DNA from: Anaerolineae bacterium
Lineage (GTDB): Bacteria; Chloroflexota; Anaerolineae; Aggregatilineales; Phototrophicaceae
Assembly (NCBI GenBank): GCA_020848855.1
Contig: JADLHH010000066.1
Location: forward strand, 1 to 14,151
DNA length: 14,151 nucleotides
Direction of reading: 5' to 3'
Position 1 is the first letter of the stretch. Every line of letters begins with the position of its first letter. Below are positions 7,267 to 14,151 of this stretch, piece after piece. Made by a program: the position numbers and the translations under genes. Under the pieces are notes generated by a model that saw nothing but the letters and a program-made list of their open reading frames with translations, searched no databases and was not told the DNA's origin.

Positions 7267-8148
7267 CTACCCCCGACTCCCGCCCAGGCGCGAATAGACC
7301 AGCAGCCCAATCATGACCAAACCCATCATCACCACCGAAGCCGCCGAGCCGAGGGGCCAGTTGCCGGTTCCGTGAAACTGCTGGTTGATGAGGTTGCCGA
7401 TCATGATGCCCTGCGTACCACCGAGCAGGTCGGGCGTAATGAACGCGCCGATTGACGGAATGAACACCAGAATACAGCCGGCGATAACGCCCGGCAGTGT
7501 CAGCGGGAAGACGACGCGCAGGAAAGCGCGCAGGTCGTTCGCGCCGAGGTCATGTGCCGCTTCGACCAGCCGGAAATCGAACCGCTCGACCGACGTGAAG
7601 ATCGGCAGGATCATGAAGGGAAGCTCGCCGTAGATCACGCCGACGAGTACGGCGAACTGGGTATTGAGCAACTGGAGCGGCTCGCTGATCAGGTGCAGGT
7701 TCATCAGCGTCTCGTTGATCGTGCCTTCAGTTCCGAGCAGGACGCGCCAGGCGTAGGTGCGCACGAGGAAGTTCGTCCAGAACGGCAGAATCACCAGAAA
7801 CAGGGCGAAATTCTGGGTGCGCTTGCTCTTGCGGGTGCTGATGAAGAACGCCAGCGGATAGCCCGCGATCAGACAGACGACGGTCGTCAGCAGCGCGATC
7901 CAGATCGACTTCAGGAAGACCGGGAAGTAGACCGGACCGAAGATGCGCTGGTAATGCTCGAACGTCAGCGGCAGCACAATCGTGCCGTTGGGACCGCGCG
8001 TCAGCAGGCTGACGACCACCACAATCGCCAGGGGCAGGAGAAAGAAAAGCACGAGCCAGAGAACGGCGGGCATCGCCAGCAGCCTGCCGCGCGACCGCTC
8101 CCTGGGCGAATGGCTCGCCGACTGGCTGAAATCCAAACTGAATGCCAT
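7267..8148 (-). CDS. potB: Spermidine/putrescine-type ABC transporter permease
   Basis: A 293-residue inner-membrane permease of PotB type and the first gene of the importer operon. The first helix spans about residues 23-49 after a short Arg/Ser-rich N-terminus. ILPFWTNFLVRTYAWRVLLG (120-139) is the characteristic PotB/PotH segment. The EAA loop is EAAHDLGANDLRAFLRVVFPLTLPG (196-220), followed by FIPSIGAFITPDLLGG, another hallmark of this branch. It pairs with PotC to make the heterodimeric channel. ATG 8148 follows a GGGGG sequence at 4 nt spacing. The stop is 3 nt before potC. Transcription most likely begins at the extended -10 promoter at 8196-8204. Confidence 0.93.
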   Translation of the reverse strand: MAFSLDFSQSASHSPRERSRGRLLAMPAVLWLVLFFLLPLAIVVVVSLLTRGPNGTIVLPLTFEHYQRIFGPVYFPVFLKSIWIALLTTVVCLIAGYPLAFFISTRKSKRTQNFALFLVILPFWTNFLVRTYAWRVLLGTEGTINETLMNLHLISEPLQLLNTQFAVLVGVIYGELPFMILPIFTSVERFDFRLVEAAHDLGANDLRAFLRVVFPLTLPGVIAGCILVFIPSIGAFITPDLLGGTQGIMIGNLINQQFHGTGNWPLGSAASVVMMGLVMIGLLVYSRLGGSRG

Positions 8149-8195
8149 TAGTCCCCCGTATGCCGTTGTGACGCCAAATCAGGAATGCGTGAAAT

Positions 8196-8204
8196 ATTAT
8201 AACA
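8196..8204 (-). promoter_or_regulatory. Extended -10 promoter of the pot operon
   Basis: The minus strand carries TGT directly before a consensus TATAAT (8196-8201), giving the TGnTATAAT extended -10 form. No good -35 box sits at 16-18 nt, which is normal for extended -10 promoters. The predicted start gives a leader of about 40 nt before the potB ATG at 8148. It lies in the gap between the ICMT-like gene (stop 8264) and potB. Confidence 0.6.
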
Positions 8205-8263
8205 AGTTTTGGCGGCACAATATAAGAGTCTGCTGTGTGGCGGACAAGGAATACCTCAACCGG

Positions 8264-8893
8264 CTATTTCCATCGGCGCACAAACATGGGCACATCTTCG
8301 GCATAGTGTCGCCAGTCGTCCCCGAATGCGGCTTCCAGGACCCGATCCTCACGCCGCGCCCGCTTTGAGAGTGATATGAGCATCATAATCAGGAGAATTA
8401 CTGGCGTCCAGGTGCGATAAATAGACACCAAGCCTGTCAGCACCAGCCAGTAACCAACATACATGGGATGACGAACGATTGCATACGGACCGCTTTTGAT
8501 CAGTTGGTGATGTATCCGCAACTGGGCAGCCGACGCGGTGCTTACGCCCATCATGCCACCTAGTGCCTGCCGTGCCCAAAACCACAACGCGATTCCGCCC
8601 CCGATGCTCAAAAGACCGACAATCCGCAGAAACAGGGACATTTCGGAGGAAAGGCTCAGAGGAAGTGGTATCCACAGCAGGTAACATAGGTAAGCGCCAA
8701 TTATGGTCACGACCAAGCCAGCCACTATCTGCGCCCATGATGGCATCGCAAACCACCGACTTGATCCGACGGGCGCGACTTTGGGTGTGCGATAGCTGGC
8801 TAGCCAGCTCACATAGACTGCAACCACCAGCGAGGCCACTCCAAGAGCGACAAGCCAATCGGTCACCACTGCGAAGGCGTCCTGAGTTCCCAT
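8264..8893 (-). CDS. Isoprenylcysteine carboxyl methyltransferase (ICMT)-family membrane protein
   Basis: A 209-residue polytopic membrane protein with about five hydrophobic segments. The C-terminal catalytic half has the ICMT/PEMT signature: LIKSGPYAIVRHPMYVGYWL (131-150), in which RHPMY binds the cofactor, and REDRVLEAAFGDDWRHYAE (181-199). In eukaryotes ICMT methylates prenylated cysteine; bacterial homologues are SAM-dependent membrane methyltransferases of mostly unknown, possibly lipid, substrate. ATG 8893 gives a plausible N-terminus; the upstream GTGAGAT is a weak ribosome site. The DNA here is visibly less GC-rich and richer in rare codon choices than its neighbours, which may point to acquisition by transfer. 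It lies 58 bp after guaA on the same strand and 115 bp before potB, but a promoter precedes potB, so a shared function with the importer is not implied. Confidence 0.83.
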   Translation of the reverse strand: MGTQDAFAVVTDWLVALGVASLVVAVYVSWLASYRTPKVAPVGSSRWFAMPSWAQIVAGLVVTIIGAYLCYLLWIPLPLSLSSEMSLFLRIVGLLSIGGGIALWFWARQALGGMMGVSTASAAQLRIHHQLIKSGPYAIVRHPMYVGYWLVLTGLVSIYRTWTPVILLIMMLISLSKRARREDRVLEAAFGDDWRHYAEDVPMFVRRWK

Positions 8894-8951
8894 ATCTCAC
8901 TTTTGGGCGCTCGTCTCAGGCGAGGCATCGCGCGCCCTCTCAGCATCGAGA

Positions 8952-10583
8952 CTATTCCCACTCAATCGTGCCGGGCGGCTTGCTGGTCACGTCGTAGACG
9001 ACCCGGTTGACGCCGCGCACTTCGTTGACGATGCGGCTGCTGGCGCGGGCGAGCAAATCGTATGGCAGACGCGCCCAGTCCGCCGTCATGAAATCGTCGG
9101 TGGTGACGGCGCGCAGCGCCACGACTTCCTCGTAGGTGCGGGCGTCGCCCATAACGCCGACGCTCCTGACCGGCAGCAGCACGGCGAACGCCTGCGCCGT
9201 ACCCGCCGTGCCGTCAGCGGCGACCCGCAGCAGCCCGGCGCGTTCCAGTTCTTCGCGGAAGATGGCATCCGCGCCGCGCAGGGTTTCGAGCCGCTCCCAC
9301 GTGATTTCGCCCAGGCAGCGCACCGCCAAGCCGGGACCGGGGAACGGCTGCCGCCAGACAATCGAGTCCGGCAAGCCCAGATTCGTGCCGACGGCGCGCA
9401 CCTCATCCTTGAACAGGTCGCGCAGCGGCTCGACCAGCTCGAACTGAAGGTCGCGCGGCAGCCCGCCGACGTTGTGATGGCTCTTGATGACGTGGCTTTT
9501 CTTGCTGCTGGCGGCGCTCTCGATCACGTCGGGGTAGATTGTGCCCTGCGCCAGAAAACGCACGCCGTCGGCGGCAAGCTCGCGCGCCTGCTTCGCAAAG
9601 GTGCGAATGAACAGCCTGCCGATGCGCTTGCGCTTGCGCTCCGGGTCGGTGACGCCGTTGAGCGCTTCCAGAAAATCCTCGGTGGCGTCGACGGCGATCA
9701 GGTTCATGCGCTGTTCGTCGCGAAAAACCTGCACCACCTGATCGGCTTCGTCGCGGCGCAGCAAGCCGGTATTGACGAACACCGACACCAGTTGATCGCC
9801 GATGGCGCGGTTGAGCAGCGCCCCCGCCACCGCCGAATCGACGCCGCCGCTGAGCGCCAGCAGCACGCGCTCTCTGCCGATGCGCTCGCGCAGGGAACGG
9901 ATCGAATCCTCGATAAACGCCAGCGGCGACCATTTCGCCTCGCAGCGGCAGATATCGAAGATGAAGTTGCGCAGGATTTGCGCGCCCTGCGGCGTGTGCT
10001 TGACTTCCGGGTGGAACTGCACACCGTACAGGTTGCGCTCCAGATCGCCCATCGCCGCGAACGGCGAGTTCGCCGAATGCGCCAGCGGCACGAAACCCTC
10101 CGGCGGGCGCTCGATGCGGTCGCCGTGCGACATCCACACGTCGATCTCGTCGGGGATTCCGCGAAACAGCGGGTTGCTGCCGTGCGTGTGAGTGATCTGC
10201 GCAAAGCCGAATTCCTTGTGCTGCGACCCGGCGACGACACCGCGCAGCGCATGGGTGATCGCCTGCATCCCGTAGCAGATGCCCAGCACCGGCAGCCCGC
10301 TCGGCAAAATATAGTTGGGAAGTTGCGGCGCGTCGTCCTCGTAAATGCTGTTCGGTCCGCCGGAGAGGATGTAGCCCTGTGGCTGATGCACGTTGACTTT
10401 CTCGGCATCGGCGTCGCACGGGAAGACTTCGGCGTACACCCCCTGCTCGCGCACCCGCCGGGCGATCAACTGCGTGTACTGCGAGCCGAAGTCGAGGATG
10501 GCGATGCCGCCCTCGCGGAGCGAGGTGTGCTGGGCAACCTGCGGTTGCTTGCTGAGTGCTGAGTGCTGACTTACGGATGACAT
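8952..10583 (-). CDS. guaA: GMP synthase (glutamine-hydrolysing)
   Basis: Cytoplasmic enzyme converting XMP, ATP and glutamine to GMP; 543 residues. The class I glutamine amidotransferase domain (about 26-215) has [16 protein letters not shown], the nucleophile Cys103 in GICYGMQ, and His191/Glu193 in FHPEV. The ATP-pyrophosphatase domain has the PP-loop SGGVDS (245-250). The dimerisation/XMP domain has [18 protein letters not shown] and ends with the universal PPGTIEWE, so the gene is intact. ATG 10583 follows AGGAG by 8 nt; a GTG at 10586 is also in frame. No other ATG, GTG or TTG lies between these and the conserved core, so the 25-residue N-terminal extension is probably real even though part of it is encoded by a 7-bp tandem repeat. 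Xpt, which makes XMP, is the next gene upstream. Confidence 0.97.
   Translation of the reverse strand: MSSVSQHSALSKQPQVAQHTSLREGGIAILDFGSQYTQLIARRVREQGVYAEVFPCDADAEKVNVHQPQGYILSGGPNSIYEDDAPQLPNYILPSGLPVLGICYGMQAITHALRGVVAGSQHKEFGFAQITHTHGSNPLFRGIPDEIDVWMSHGDRIERPPEGFVPLAHSANSPFAAMGDLERNLYGVQFHPEVKHTPQGAQILRNFIFDICRCEAKWSPLAFIEDSIRSLRERIGRERVLLALSGGVDSAVAGALLNRAIGDQLVSVFVNTGLLRRDEADQVVQVFRDEQRMNLIAVDATEDFLEALNGVTDPERKRKRIGRLFIRTFAKQARELAADGVRFLAQGTIYPDVIESAASSKKSHVIKSHHNVGGLPRDLQFELVEPLRDLFKDEVRAVGTNLGLPDSIVWRQPFPGPGLAVRCLGEITWERLETLRGADAIFREELERAGLLRVAADGTAGTAQAFAVLLPVRSVGVMGDARTYEEVVALRAVTTDDFMTADWARLPYDLLARASSRIVNEVRGVNRVVYDVTSKPPGTIEWE
10550..10570. repeat. 7-bp tandem repeat in the 5' end of guaA
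   Basis: Three consecutive heptamers, TGCTGAG, TGCTGAG and TGCTGAC on the plus strand, read as TCAGCAC-type units on the coding strand. They encode roughly residues 5-11 of GuaA, inside the nonconserved N-terminal extension. Because the unit length is not a multiple of three, gain or loss of one unit would shift the frame. Confidence 0.85.
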
Positions 10584-10654
10584 CACATCGTCTCCTGATG
10601 ACGATTGAAGGAACGCGGGCGGACAGATACTGACAACCAGCGCTTCACATTAAG

Positions 10655-10684
10655 CGTAGGGGCGTTCAATTGAACGCCCCTACG
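10655..10684. repeat. Perfect 30-bp palindrome, GTAGGGGCG-arm family (copy B)
   Basis: CGTAGGGGCGTTCAA is followed directly by its exact reverse complement. It lies in the 140-bp gap between the xpt stop (10724) and the guaA start (10583). A hairpin in the transcript could end xpt mRNA or protect it, but no T-run follows, so an ordinary intrinsic terminator is unlikely. The rest of this gap shows no promoter that I would trust for guaA. Confidence 0.93.
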
Positions 10685-10723
10685 GTGCAACGATCACTCG
10701 CCACGACAACCCGGCGCATCGCG

Positions 10724-11302
10724 TCACTCCGCGAAGATGATTTTGCCGTCGTCCATGTTGGTGATCGTGACCAGCGACTCGATTGGGATGGTATAGCCCT
10801 TCTCGCGCATGTAGCTGCGCCCGCCTTCGAACGTTTTCTCGACCACCACCCCGACGCCGACCACCCGCGCCTGCGCGCCTTCGACGATGCGCACCAGCGC
10901 GCGCAGCGTCTTGCCGGTCGCCAGGAAGTCGTCGATGATCAACACGTTCTGGTTGGGCGGCATGAACTCCGCCGACACCAGCAGGTTGACCTCGACCCCC
11001 TTGGTGTGGCTGGGCGCGGTTTCGAGCAGGACGGGACCGAACATGGTGATCGGCTTGGTCTTGCGCGCATAGACGACCGGCACACCGAGCGCCAGCCCGG
11101 TCGTGAGCGCGGGCGCGATGCCGGAGATTTCCGCTGTGAGGATGCGGTCGATCTGCATCCCTTCGAAGCGGGCAGCCATCTCCTGCCCCATTTGCACCAT
11201 CAGGTCAGGGTAAATCTGGTGGTTGAGGATGCTGTCGATCTTGAGGATTCCACTGCCCAGGTTGCGCCCCTCGGCAAGAATACGTTGTTTCAGGGCTTCC
11301 AT
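10724..11302 (-). CDS. xpt: Xanthine phosphoribosyltransferase
   Basis: Cytoplasmic salvage enzyme joining xanthine to PRPP to form XMP. The 192-residue frame matches the about 194-residue Bacillus Xpt closely. It begins MEALKQRILAEG, has LKIDSILNHQI (20-30), the TAEISGIAPA purine-site loop (56-65), GVPVVYARK (73-81) and the PRPP-binding loop LIIDDFLATGKT (121-132), then GVGVVVEKTFEGGR. The frame is open further upstream, but that stretch overlaps the EthD gene and lacks family similarity; ATG 11302 fits the family start. Only one base separates it from the EthD-gene stop, so the two are co-transcribed and likely coupled. A GGAGG lies 12 nt upstream, inside the preceding gene, a rather long spacing. 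No purine riboswitch is evident upstream, unlike Bacillus xpt. The product XMP is the substrate of GuaA encoded next downstream. Confidence 0.94.
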   Translation of the reverse strand: MEALKQRILAEGRNLGSGILKIDSILNHQIYPDLMVQMGQEMAARFEGMQIDRILTAEISGIAPALTTGLALGVPVVYARKTKPITMFGPVLLETAPSHTKGVEVNLLVSAEFMPPNQNVLIIDDFLATGKTLRALVRIVEGAQARVVGVGVVVEKTFEGGRSYMREKGYTIPIESLVTITNMDDGKIIFAE

Positions 11303-11303
11303 A

Positions 11304-11636
11304 CTACGTGTTTCCCTCCGTTCGTGCGCCAGCCTCTTCATACACCTCGGCGAAATACATCTGAAACGATCCCGTCGGAAACCGGCGAACCAGCTCGCCG
11401 CCCGCTTCTTGCCCGGCGGGCGATGTGAGCGCCCGATCCAGGTCGACAAAGTCGTCAAAATAAACTTCCAGCGCCCGGTAGAGCGCCGTTTCCCCCAATG
11501 GACTGCCGAGCACGCCGTTGACCTGCCGCCGCCTGACCAGCGGCATGGCTTCCACCAACATCAGGAAGTGATTGTAGCCGTTCTCAAACCGGTCATAATT
11601 GTCCGGCTTGTTGAACAGGATGACGAATTTAACCAT
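11304..11636 (-). CDS. EthD-domain protein
   Basis: A 110-residue protein of the EthD family, a dimeric ferredoxin-like alpha+beta barrel fold first named from an ethyl tert-butyl ether degradation cluster; most members have no established reaction. The whole chain is the domain: first strand MVKFVILFNKP, a helix with HFLMLVEAMP, a middle strand ALYRALEVYFDDFVDLDRALTSPAGQEAGGELVRRF (typical spacing of the family) and the last strand FQMYFAEVYE. The family normally has about 100 residues, so it is full length. ATG 11636 is preceded by only a weak GGA-type ribosome site. Its stop is one base before xpt. No ether-degrading genes are nearby, so a housekeeping or accessory role beside purine salvage is as likely as catabolism. 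Confidence 0.83.
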   Translation of the reverse strand: MVKFVILFNKPDNYDRFENGYNHFLMLVEAMPLVRRRQVNGVLGSPLGETALYRALEVYFDDFVDLDRALTSPAGQEAGGELVRRFPTGSFQMYFAEVYEEAGARTEGNT

Positions 11637-11659
11637 CCGATATTCCGCTGTGTGAATAG

Positions 11660-11681
11660 AAAACCGGGCTTAGACGCCCGG
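11660..11681 (-). terminator. Stem-loop with short T-run (terminator or leader hairpin)
   Basis: CCGGGC (11664-11669) pairs with GCCCGG (11676-11681) across a 6-nt loop, and on the minus strand the stem is followed by TTTTC. It lies downstream of the DUF883-like gene and 23 nt upstream of the EthD start. It fits a short Rho-independent terminator for the upstream gene. A TACAAT at 11688-11693 could instead make it the first structure of the EthD-xpt leader. Confidence 0.6.
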
Positions 11682-11713
11682 CATTCCATTGTAACCTCGT
11701 ACGGCAAAGTTGG

Positions 11714-11733
11714 CGAAACGCGATGGCGTTTCG
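11714..11733. terminator. 8-bp stem-loop just after the DUF883-like gene
   Basis: CGAAACGC and GCGTTTCG are exact complements around a 4-nt loop. The hairpin begins 9 nt past the stop of the minus-strand gene at 11743. Only a weak T-rich stretch follows, so it may act with the second hairpin at 11660-11681 as a tandem end signal. Confidence 0.5.
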
Positions 11734-11742
11734 GCGCGCCAT

Positions 11743-12138
11743 TTAGCGCTCGTCTCCAGCGCGGCTGCCCCGCAGCAGCAGCCCAATAATTACCCCGATG
11801 ACGAAGATCAGCGCCGCCGTCTGCATCGGGTTGTTTTTGGCGGTGCGAACGGCATCCTCGCCGATTTCGCTGTAGGAGTTTCGCTTCAGGTAGCTTGCCG
11901 CCTTTTCGAAGCCGATCGCTACGTCGTCGAGGCGCTCCTGCACGTCCTCGCCCGCGCCCGCCTCGCGCGACTGCTTGCGCAGCGCCTTGGCGGCGTCGTA
12001 CAGCGTCTTGACCATTTCGGACTTCGCGGTTTCGGCGTGATGATGCAGTTCGCGTCCCAGTTCGGCAGCCGTCCTGGTCGCTTCTTCAGCGACCTGCTCC
12101 GCCGCTCCATTGAGCTTGTCGTTTTCTTTCGCAGTCAT
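11743..12138 (-). CDS. Small tail-anchored protein, DUF883/YqjD-ElaB-like
   Basis: A 131-residue protein with a long charged, Ala/Glu/Lys-rich amphipathic helical region (about 5-85) and a single C-terminal membrane helix, MQTAALIFVIGVIIGLLL (105-122), ending in a short RGSRAGDER tail. There is no signal peptide, so it is predicted to be held in the membrane by its C-terminus with the helix in the cytoplasm. This layout resembles the DUF883/YqjD/ElaB group, whose E. coli members associate with ribosomes in stationary phase; sequence identity is weak and the function here is unknown. ATG 12138 is chosen because GGAG lies 8 nt upstream; a GTG two codons earlier is in frame. It has its own promoter at 12174-12202 and two hairpins after its stop, so it seems to be a single-gene unit. 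Confidence 0.72.
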   Translation of the reverse strand: MTAKENDKLNGAAEQVAEEATRTAAELGRELHHHAETAKSEMVKTLYDAAKALRKQSREAGAGEDVQERLDDVAIGFEKAASYLKRNSYSEIGEDAVRTAKNNPMQTAALIFVIGVIIGLLLRGSRAGDER

Positions 12139-12173
12139 GACCACCGCTCCCGAATCACACTCGATTCCGTCCT

Positions 12174-12202
12174 ATTGTACGCCAAATGACGGGGGTCTCC
12201 AA
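12174..12202 (-). promoter_or_regulatory. Promoter of the DUF883-like gene
   Basis: On the minus strand TTGGAG (12197-12202) and TACAAT (12174-12179) are separated by 17 nt. The -10 box is near consensus and the -35 box matches at its first three bases. The predicted leader is about 30 nt and contains the GGAG ribosome site. Confidence 0.5.
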
Positions 12203-12386
12203 CAGTTTGCTGCCATTCATCATCACGCCCAATCTCAAACGGCTGTCCTCAGTATATATCTGATAGCCGACTTGCCAAGAGACACCCGTCGGACACACGT
12301 ACACTTTTCGCAGGCGGCACAGTCAGCGCGCGACGCCCTGCCCATCCGGGTACCCCTTCTGCCCCACATCGTCGGCATGGCGTCGA

Positions 12387-12414
12387 TTGCCGCGCCGCCG
12401 AACCCGGCTATAAT
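12387..12414 (+). promoter_or_regulatory. Promoter of the glycosidase gene, predicted leaderless start
   Basis: TTGCCG (12387-12392), a 16-nt spacer and consensus TATAAT (12409-12414) on the plus strand. The ATG at 12423 begins only 8 nt after the -10 box, so transcription would start at or within about two bases of the start codon, and no Shine-Dalgarno sequence is present. The rest of the gap from 12203 to 12386 shows no gene or clear signal. Confidence 0.65.
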
Positions 12415-12422
12415 TCCGCCCC

Positions 12423-14151
12423 ATGATCGAACAACAGAAGCAGTCTCCTTCGCGGCGCAGCCTGCTGATCGCCGCTGGCGTACTCGTGCTGGTCGGCGCG
12501 GCGCTGCTGGCGCTCGATCTGGCGAATCACGGGCTGGCGTGGCGCGTGATGTGGTCGCTCACCGGCGAGGAAGCGCCGCTGGCGCAGGTGCGCGGCATGG
12601 TCGAATGGCTGGGCAACGTCACCCGCGACCAGCCGAACACCGCGCCCGATGTGCCGATCCAGCACGCGGGCGTCAACCCCTACGGCATCAACACCTTTCT
12701 CGAACAGGAAGTCGAGCCGGTCAAGCGCGAGCGGCAGATACAGATGATCGCCGAGGCGGGCTTCCACTGGATTCGGCAGGAAATCCCCTGGCAGGATATC
12801 GAAATCCACGCGCGCGGCGACTTCATCGACCGGCGCAACAACCCCGACGGTATCGACGCCTGGGCGAAATACGACCAGATCGTCGATCTGGCGGAGCAGT
12901 ACGGGCTGGAAATTCAGGCGCGCATCGACAAGCCGCCCGCGTGGTCGCGCAGCTACGAAGACGAGACCGGCTACGCCCCGCCCGACAACTGGGACGACTA
13001 CATCAACTTCGTGACGACCTTCGCCACGCGCTATCAGGGGCGCATCCACCACTACCAAATCTGGAACGAGCCGAACATTTACCCGGAATGGGGCAACAAC
13101 CCGGTCGACCCCGAAGGCTACACGCAGGTACTGTGCCGGGCGTATGCCGCGCTCAAGACGGTCGATCCATCCAACGTGGTGATCAGCGCGGCGCTTTCGC
13201 CGACCATTGCCCTGACGACGCGCGACCTGAACGAGTTCATCTTTTTGCAGCGCATGTACGACGCCGGAGCCGCCGACTGCTTCGACGTGATGGCAACGCA
13301 GGGCTACGGCTTCTTCAGCGGACCGACCGACCGCCGACTGCGCCCACTGACGCTGACTTTCGCCCGCCCGATCTATGTGCGCGACGTGATGGTCGCCAAC
13401 GGCAACGCCGCCAAGCCAATCTGGATCAGCGAGGCGGCGTGGAACCCGGTCGATGCGCCCGGCGTGCCCGATATGCCCAATCGCTTGCAGTTCGGCGCCG
13501 TGACGCAGGAGCAGGCGGCACGCTACATGCCGCTGGCGTACCAGCGCGCCCAGGAAGAGATGCCCTGGCTCGGCGTGATCAACTACTGGTTCTTCAAGCG
13601 TCCCAGCGACGCCGACCAGAGCCAGCCGTATTACTACTTCCGTATGGTCGAGCCGGATTTCACGCCGCTGCCCGTCTACGACAGCATGAAAGCGTACATC
13701 ACCAGCCAGACGCCGACGCTGTACGCGGGTGTGCATCAGGGCGATTCGTGGGCGATCCGGCGTGATGACGATGCCGAAGTCATCGGCGCGCCCGGCGCGC
13801 AGTTTAGCGATGCGCTGCGGACGCGCGCCGCCTCGTTCACGTTTCACGGGACGGACGCGCGCATCCGCTGGATCGGCGGGCTGAGCGACACGCTGCATAT
13901 CACGATTGATGGCGCGGACTGGGGCGCGTCGAGCGCGCTCAATTTGCCGATCCTGTCGCGCATCACCGACGCCGACGACTGGACAGAGATGACGATCCAC
14001 CATTCGATGGCGGCGGAAACGCACACCGTCGAACTCTCAGCCGACGACGGTTTCCTGCTCGACAGCGTGACGGTGTACGACCGCAGCGTCGAGCATTTCG
14101 CGCCGATCCTCGCGGTCGGAGCGGCGCTCGGCGCGCTGGCGGGGCTGGGCA
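12423..14151 (+). CDS. Membrane-anchored clan GH-A-like glycosidase (partial; C-terminus beyond right edge)
   Basis: 576 codons are visible without a stop, so the C-terminus is missing. A short basic N-terminus (SPSRR) precedes a membrane helix at about 13-32, orienting the rest outside the cell. Residues about 85-450 look like a TIM-barrel glycosidase of clan A: GFHWIRQEIPW, YGLEIQARIDKPPAW, then YQIWNEPNI with the putative acid/base Glu216, and PIWISEAAWN with the putative nucleophile Glu337. The layout recalls GH39/GH5-type enzymes, but the family and sugar are unresolved. About 455-555 is a beta-rich module (ASFTFHGTDARIRWIGG...LHITIDG) that may bind carbohydrate. A second membrane helix begins near 559 at APILAVGAALGALAG, so the catalytic part lies between two anchors. 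ATG 12423 sits 8 nt after TATAAT without a ribosome site. A long open frame on the opposite strand is a GC-rich shadow. Confidence 0.82.
   Translation, partial: MIEQQKQSPSRRSLLIAAGVLVLVGAALLALDLANHGLAWRVMWSLTGEEAPLAQVRGMVEWLGNVTRDQPNTAPDVPIQHAGVNPYGINTFLEQEVEPVKRERQIQMIAEAGFHWIRQEIPWQDIEIHARGDFIDRRNNPDGIDAWAKYDQIVDLAEQYGLEIQARIDKPPAWSRSYEDETGYAPPDNWDDYINFVTTFATRYQGRIHHYQIWNEPNIYPEWGNNPVDPEGYTQVLCRAYAALKTVDPSNVVISAALSPTIALTTRDLNEFIFLQRMYDAGAADCFDVMATQGYGFFSGPTDRRLRPLTLTFARPIYVRDVMVANGNAAKPIWISEAAWNPVDAPGVPDMPNRLQFGAVTQEQAARYMPLAYQRAQEEMPWLGVINYWFFKRPSDADQSQPYYYFRMVEPDFTPLPVYDSMKAYITSQTPTLYAGVHQGDSWAIRRDDDAEVIGAPGAQFSDALRTRAASFTFHGTDARIRWIGGLSDTLHITIDGADWGASSALNLPILSRITDADDWTEMTIHHSMAAETHTVELSADDGFLLDSVTVYDRSVEHFAPILAVGAALGALAGLG

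Noticed and set aside
8897..8944. Possible terminator hairpin (GGGCG...CGCCC with an inner CTCG/CGAG) between guaA and the ICMT-like gene
   Set aside because: The stem is short with a large one-sided bulge and is followed by A residues on the coding strand rather than a T-run.
11637..11742. Purine riboswitch ahead of EthD-xpt
   Set aside because: Xpt genes in Bacillus have one, but I find no three-way junction with the conserved loop and core sequences here, only simple hairpins.
12408..14024. Minus-strand open frame of 538 codons opposite the glycosidase
   Set aside because: Low-complexity Arg/Val/Asp composition and no motifs; the plus strand encodes a glycosidase with both catalytic glutamates and a good promoter.

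Overview
This is a GC-rich bacterial window of about 14 kb. Twelve protein genes are supported: ten on the minus strand and two on the plus strand (a small gene at 2617-3069 and a truncated glycosidase at the right end). I see no rRNA, tRNA, CRISPR array, transposase or prophage gene. The most likely source is a Chloroflexota (Anaerolineae-type) genome. This rests on gene content (AidB-like acyl-CoA dehydrogenase, FucP/YbjJ-like MFS carrier, membrane-anchored clan-A glycosidase, GMP synthase beside xanthine phosphoribosyltransferase) and on intergenic palindromes with GTAGGGGCG arms. It is an inference, not a proof.

Left part (1-3069): the 5' portion of an acyl-CoA dehydrogenase runs off the left edge. 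Upstream of it on the same strand is an MFS transporter, separated by a long hairpin. A small WapI-immunity-like gene diverges from the transporter.

Centre (3087-8204): a polyamine-type ABC importer in the order potB-potC-potD-potA, followed by a SAM-dependent methyltransferase starting 8 nt after the potA stop. An extended -10 promoter lies upstream of potB. A second, sigma70-like promoter lies in the potC-potD gap and would give extra transcript for the binding protein. A perfect 28-bp palindrome separates potD from potA.

Right-centre (8264-11636): an ICMT-type membrane methyltransferase of lower GC, then guaA, then xpt and an EthD-domain gene, all on the minus strand. EthD and xpt are 1 nt apart. 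Xpt (xanthine to XMP) and GuaA (XMP to GMP) form a short guanine-salvage route. A second GTAGGGGCG palindrome lies between xpt and guaA, and a 7-bp tandem repeat lies inside the guaA start region.

Right end (11660-14151): tandem hairpins, a small tail-anchored protein of DUF883/YqjD type with its own promoter, and on the plus strand a membrane-anchored clan GH-A-like glycosidase. The glycosidase promoter sits so close to the ATG that the mRNA is predicted to be leaderless. No complete new multi-gene system is evident. The most unusual items are the methyltransferase coupled to the polyamine transporter, the covarying palindromes, the internal potD promoter and the leaderless glycosidase.
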